Made by a program: the position numbers and the translations under genes
NCBI GenBank assembly: GCA_910577655.1
Contig: CAJTOW010000021.1
Location: 1 to 40,983, forward strand
Length of the DNA: 40,983 nucleotides
Direction: 5' to 3'
Source: an uncultured Lachnospiraceae bacterium
GTDB lineage: Bacteria > Bacillota > Clostridia > Lachnospirales > Lachnospiraceae
Part shown: positions 38,841-40,983 of the stretch, in pieces
Layout: every line of letters starts with the position of its first letter
Position numbering within the stretch: the first letter of the stretch is position 1
The notes under the pieces: generated by a model
Seen by the model: the letters and a program-made list of their open reading frames with translations, nothing else
Database searches by the model: none
Told to the model about the DNA's origin: nothing

Positions 38841-40983
38841 ATGGCGAAAGGACGAGTCAGGAAGACGCAGGTACAGATGCAGACAGAGATGCAGATACAG
38901 ACGGAGCAGATGGTCTTTGCCCTGGATATCGGGACACGGAGTCTGATCGGCATGGTAGGCATGGTCGAGGAGAATAAAGTAAAGATCATTGCCGTGGAGC
39001 GGGAGGAGCACCCTGAGAGAGCCATGGTGGACGGGCAGATCGAGGATATCGAGAAGGTGGCGAATCTGGCCGGTAAGATCAAGCGGCGTCTGGAGGAGAA
39101 GCTTCAGTGCCAGCTGAAGCATGTCTGTGTGGCGGCAGCAGGCCGTGCACTGCGGACGGAACGGGCGGAGTTTGAGCTGGAGCTGCCGGGAACCCAGCTG
39201 ATTAATGACGAGATCATCAGCCGTCTGGAGGCCGGGGCAATCAGCAAGGCGGAGGAGGCTTTTGACGCAGAGCACGCAGAGGATCCCTATCACCGTTTCT
39301 ATCTGGTGGGCTACAGTGTGTGTCAGTACTATCTGGACCAGTACATGATCTCCAGCCTGAAGGACCACCGGGGACGGAAGGTGAAGGTGGACCTGATTGC
39401 TACTTTCCTGCCCAGCGAGGTGGTGGAGAGTCTCTATACCACTATGAATAAGATCGGTCTGGAGGTGGCCAGCATTACCCTGGAGCCGATAGCGGCCATC
39501 AATGCGGCCATCCCGGAGAACCTGAGACTGCTGAATCTGGTTATGGTGGATATCGGAGCAGGAACCTCTGATATCGCTGCCTGCACTGATGGAAGTGTCA
39601 CCGGCTACACCATGGCCACCGTGGCCGGAGATGAGATCACAGAGACGATCATGAAGGAATACCTGGTGGACTTTGAGACCGCGGAATATATGAAAGCCCA
39701 GGCGGAGATGGGGAAAGAGGTGTCATTCACTGATATTCTGGGATTTGAACGGACGGCCTCCCACGACGAGATCCAGATGTGTATCCAGGGGACTTCGGAT
39801 CTTCTGTGTCAGGAGATCGCGGAGAAGGTGCTGGAGGTCAATGGAGGCCCGCCCTCCGCGCTTTTCCTGGCAGGAGGCGGCAGCAAGCTGACAGGACTCA
39901 GGGAGAAGATTACAGCCGCGCTCAAGATGGATGCCAACCGGGTGGCCATCGCAGGTAACAATTTCAGGATCCATGCTTATTCCGACGAGTACGAGCTTAA
40001 CAACCCGGAGTATGCCACTCCTCTGGGAATCGTGATTTCCTCAGGACTGAATATGATCAATGACAGCTGCCGGGTGATCCTGAATGAGCGTCAGGCCAAG
40101 CTGTTCCGCAGCGGCAGCTTCACGGCCCTGAATCTTCTGATGATGAATGGTTACAATTATTCCGACATTCTGGGGCGGTCAGGCAGGAACCTGATTGTCA
40201 CGGTCAATGGAAGGCGGAAGGTATTCTACGGCACGGCGGCCCAGCCGGCGGCTCTTTTCATCAACCGGAAGGAAGGGAAGCTCTCGGATGTCATCCACGC
40301 GGGAGATGCTATTGACTTTATCCCTGCGGTGGCCGGGGAGTCGGCCAGTGCCTGCCTGGGGGATATTGAAGGCGCGGACAGGTGTCTGGATATAACCCTC
40401 AATGGGGAGCATGTGTCTCTTAAGACTCCGCTGAAGAACGGGGATGTAGTTATGATCCGTCTGCCGGAGCCGCCCAGGGAGGAGAAGAAGGAACCTGAGG
40501 CAGGAAGGACGTCAGAGAGAGAAAAGCCAGCGAACGAATCCGGAAAGGTGCCGGAGGGTGTGAAGGCGGGGGACGGGACAGGAAGAGTTCCGGAGGGAGT
40601 AAAGGCGGAGAGCGAATCCCAAAAGACGCCGGAGGAAGAAAAGGCGGGGAACGGATCAGGAAGAGTGCCGGAGGAAGAAAAGGCGGGGAACGGATCAGGA
40701 AGAGTGCCGGAGGAAGAGAAGACGGGAGACGAATCAGGAAGAGAGCCGGAGGGAGAGCAGCCAGGAGACGAATCAGGAAGAGCGCCGGAGGAAGGGCGGT
40801 CAGGGGACGAATCAGGAAAGACGCCGGAGAAAGAGAAGCCAGAGGGTGGATCAGGGAGCGTGCCGGAGGAAGAGAAGACGGCTGCTGTCAGGAAGACCGG
40901 GGAGAAAGGGACAGAAGCCAGAAAGAATACAGAAGACGAACCAGAAGTCTCCCGGATTCCGGCGACGGCATCCGTTGATTCCG
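38841..40983 (+). CDS. FtsA-like actin-fold ATPase with repetitive acidic tail (3' end outside window)
   Basis: The frame stays open to the window edge (at least 714 residues). The actin/Hsp70-fold core has the phosphate-1 loop FALDIGTRSLIGMVGMVE (about residues 25-42), an FtsA-type region around KVKVDLIATFLPSEVVESL, phosphate-2 VMVDIGAGTSDIAAC and the adenosine motif ALFLAGGGSKLTGL. It resembles the large FtsA-domain proteins of clostridia rather than the canonical FtsA of about 420 residues, and no ftsZ is adjacent. A further domain follows to about residue 545 (LIVTVNGRRKVFYGTAAQPA). The tail is made of 13-residue repeats. The ATG at 38841 has AGGAGG 5 bases upstream; ATG codons at 38823 and 38826 are alternatives. 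A role in division or envelope assembly is inferred from the fold. Confidence 0.82.
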   Translation, partial: MAKGRVRKTQVQMQTEMQIQTEQMVFALDIGTRSLIGMVGMVEENKVKIIAVEREEHPERAMVDGQIEDIEKVANLAGKIKRRLEEKLQCQLKHVCVAAAGRALRTERAEFELELPGTQLINDEIISRLEAGAISKAEEAFDAEHAEDPYHRFYLVGYSVCQYYLDQYMISSLKDHRGRKVKVDLIATFLPSEVVESLYTTMNKIGLEVASITLEPIAAINAAIPENLRLLNLVMVDIGAGTSDIAACTDGSVTGYTMATVAGDEITETIMKEYLVDFETAEYMKAQAEMGKEVSFTDILGFERTASHDEIQMCIQGTSDLLCQEIAEKVLEVNGGPPSALFLAGGGSKLTGLREKITAALKMDANRVAIAGNNFRIHAYSDEYELNNPEYATPLGIVISSGLNMINDSCRVILNERQAKLFRSGSFTALNLLMMNGYNYSDILGRSGRNLIVTVNGRRKVFYGTAAQPAALFINRKEGKLSDVIHAGDAIDFIPAVAGESASACLGDIEGADRCLDITLNGEHVSLKTPLKNGDVVMIRLPEPPREEKKEPEAGRTSEREKPANESGKVPEGVKAGDGTGRVPEGVKAESESQKTPEEEKAGNGSGRVPEEEKAGNGSGRVPEEEKTGDESGREPEGEQPGDESGRAPEEGRSGDESGKTPEKEKPEGGSGSVPEEEKTAAVRKTGEKGTEARKNTEDEPEVSRIPATASVDS
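40512..40862 (+). repeat. Nine in-frame 39-bp tandem repeats (13 residues each)
   Basis: Units begin at 40512, 40551, 40590 and every 39 bp to 40824. The consensus is about PEEEKxGxxSGRV. The units at 40629 and 40668 are identical over all 39 bases, which shows recent duplication; the others have drifted. A further partial unit starts at 40863. The tail they encode is charged, rich in Glu, Gly, Ser and Pro, and probably disordered. Confidence 0.9.

Noticed and set aside
1..40983. tRNA, rRNA or tmRNA genes
   Set aside because: No cloverleaf with a TTC-type T loop or conserved rRNA stretch was noticed in the intergenic DNA; a tRNAscan/Infernal run would be decisive.

Overview
The window looks like a chromosomal segment of an anaerobic, low-oxygen-adapted Clostridia bacterium, most likely a Lachnospiraceae (Clostridium cluster XIVa) relative. 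The reasons are the hrcA-grpE-dnaK-dnaJ heat-shock order behind a CIRCE operator, very strong AGGAGG-type ribosome binding sites throughout, a six-gene rnfCDGEAB operon in the clostridial order, extracytoplasmic FMN-binding proteins, and moderately GC-rich coding DNA broken by AT-rich intergenic patches. The species assignment is inference. No rRNA, tRNA, CRISPR array, transposase or phage gene was seen.

Layout. 1-2.4 kb: a dispersed palindromic repeat, a NifX-like metal-cluster protein, an RsmH-family methyltransferase with an N-terminal extension, and a GtrA-type flippase. 2.4-7.1 kb: a very large YfhO-type membrane glycosyltransferase and argH. 7.1-13.3 kb: a secreted 3D-domain protein, then CIRCE-hrcA-grpE-dnaK-dnaJ. 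13.5-18.1 kb: a NusG-domain-II protein and a DUF1576 membrane protein on the minus strand, divergent from an FMN-binding/FAD flavoprotein that is split by an apparent +1 frameshift. 18.4-19.2 kb: a HigB/HigA-type toxin-antitoxin pair in AT-rich DNA, followed by a gene-free AT-rich gap of about 0.7 kb. 19.9-25.0 kb: the Rnf complex. 25.1-31.0 kb: a large compound palindrome, then an uncharacterised four-gene ABC importer (DUF3798 lipoprotein, dual-NBD ATPase, two permeases). 31.2-38.4 kb: a MATE exporter, a threonine-aldolase-like PLP enzyme (minus), an AEC-type carrier, an SPFH protein with two zinc ribbons, a secreted protein of unknown function, a lone HPt protein and nagB. 38.8 kb to the end: an FtsA-like actin-fold protein with a 13-residue tandem repeat tail, cut by the window edge.

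How the parts fit. Rnf couples ferredoxin:NAD+ electron transfer to ion pumping across the membrane. The nearby FMN/FAD flavoprotein looks like an extracytoplasmic or membrane-linked reductase using the same covalent-FMN chemistry, and the NusG-II and DUF1576 genes next to it may belong to that electron-transfer theme (inference). GtrA plus YfhO resemble two of the three parts of a cell-wall glycosylation system. The DUF3798 ABC operon next to rnf is the least characterised multi-gene system here.

The most unusual non-coding signal is a family of intergenic palindromes built around TAACAGTTCA/TGAACTGTTA ends. It ranges from simple hairpins to a 153-bp element with a perfect 19-bp outer stem enclosing three further hairpins. 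One copy appears to have supplied the last codons of argH.
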